Shown here piece by piece: positions 24,903-25,465 of a DNA stretch of 25,465 nucleotides (position 1 is its first letter; every line of letters begins with the position of its first letter). The stretch spans positions 1-25,465 of the forward strand of contig QFOV01000016.1 in assembly GCA_003248565.1 (NCBI GenBank). The letters are read 5' to 3'. A program made the position numbers and the translations under genes. Source of the stretch: Stenotrophomonas sp. (GTDB lineage: Bacteria; Pseudomonadota; Gammaproteobacteria; Xanthomonadales; Xanthomonadaceae). A model generated the notes under the pieces. The model ran no database searches. It saw nothing but the letters and a program-made list of their open reading frames with translations, and had not been told where the DNA came from.

Positions 24903-25465
24903 ATGGCACTCGCGCTGTCCAGAGAATCACTGAATCCGGAACGGGCTGGCGCCTGGTTCGACCGTCTGCAGAGCCTGCAGATCACCCGCCGTCTGGGTTT
25001 GATGGCAATGATCACGGTTGCCGTGGCAGCCGGTCTGTTCGTGTTCTTCTGGGCGCAGAAGCCGCAGATGATGCCGCTCTACACCGGGCTGGACCAGAAG
25101 GCGACCGCCGAAGCCACCGACCTGCTGCGCTCCGCACAGATTCCGTTTGAGCTGGACGCCACCACCGGTGCCATCAGCGTGCCGGAGAAGAACGTGCACG
25201 ACGCACGCCTGAAACTGGCCGGCTCCGGCCTGACCGAGAGCGGCCGCCTTGGCTTTGAGATGATGGAGCGCGATCCCGGCTTCGGCGTCAGCCAGTTCGT
25301 CGAAACCGCGCGCTACCAGCACGCGCTGGAAACCGAGCTGGTGCGCACCATCAGCAGCCTGCGACCGGTCCGCGATGCACGCGTGCACCTGGCCATTCCC
25401 AAGCCCAGCGCCTTCACCCGCCAGCGCGATGTCGCCAGTGCCTCGGTGGTGCTGGAACTGCGCGG
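24903..25465 (+). CDS. fliF: FliF, flagellar MS-ring protein (N-terminal part, cut by window end)
   Basis: The first 187 codons of the MS-ring protein start at ATG 24903, with GGA 10 bases upstream, 12 bases after fliE. A basic, amphipathic start (about 1-31) precedes the first membrane helix (LGLMAMITVAVAAGLFVFFWA, about 31-51). The YscJ/FliF ring-building region follows: PLYTGLDQKATAEATDLLRS, IPFELDATTGAISVP, GLTESGRLGFEMMERDPGFG, ETELVRTISSLRPVRDARVH and LAIPKPSAFTRQRDVASASV. The frame is open to the last base; the rest lies outside the window. Confidence 0.97.
   Translation, partial: MALALSRESLNPERAGAWFDRLQSLQITRRLGLMAMITVAVAAGLFVFFWAQKPQMMPLYTGLDQKATAEATDLLRSAQIPFELDATTGAISVPEKNVHDARLKLAGSGLTESGRLGFEMMERDPGFGVSQFVETARYQHALETELVRTISSLRPVRDARVHLAIPKPSAFTRQRDVASASVVLELR

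Overview
The window is an internal part of a polar-flagellum gene cluster from a gamma-proteobacterium of the Xanthomonadaceae. Stenotrophomonas or a close relative is the best guess. The guess rests on the gene order flgK-flgL-fliC-fliC-fliD-fliS-fliT-PilZ, then rpoN2-vemR-fleQ, then fliE-fliF; on a short receiver-only VemR between rpoN and fleQ; and on a GTGGGAGCGGCGTGAGCCGC-type REP pair. All supported genes are on the + strand. flgK (left) and fliF (right) are cut by the window edges.

Layout. (1) 1-8216, late structural genes: end of flgK, flgL, two flagellin paralogues, cap protein fliD, chaperone fliS, a fliT-like gene, an atypical PilZ-like protein, and a LuxR-type response regulator. 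Perfect hairpin terminators follow each flagellin. The second flagellin has a textbook sigma-28 promoter. fliD has stacked sigma-54 and sigma-28 promoters. (2) 8217-11753, regulatory block: an AT-rich leader with a palindrome, a FleQ-box-like site and a sigma-70-like promoter, followed by rpoN (sigma-54), vemR and fleQ. (3) 11759-24302, a roughly 12.5-kb glycan island between fleQ and fliE: a hexapeptide acyltransferase; then tagD, a glycerophosphotransferase fused to an FkbM methyltransferase, an ATP-grasp/HAD fusion, and a GT2 protein; then a DegT sugar aminotransferase, a second glycerophosphotransferase, and an 1172-residue multi-domain glycosyltransferase. A strong hairpin closes the island. 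(4) 24474-end: a sigma-54 promoter, fliE and the start of fliF (basal body).

How it fits together. RpoN and FleQ are encoded immediately upstream of the island. I find -24/-12 promoters with exact 12-base GG-to-GC spacing before tagD, before the aminotransferase, and before fliE and fliD. All island genes except the acyltransferase therefore appear to be switched on with the flagellum. I propose that the island makes and attaches to flagellin a glycan that contains an amino-deoxy sugar and is decorated with glycerol phosphate and O-methyl groups, using teichoic-acid-type enzymes (TagD and two TagB/TagF-like transferases). Flagellin as target and the glycan structure are inferences from location and co-regulation. 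The enzyme families and promoter matches are read directly from the sequence.

The only stretch above 300 bases without a gene is 2978-3330; it holds a terminator, a REP pair and the sigma-28 promoter. No tRNA, rRNA, CRISPR array, transposase or minus-strand gene was found.
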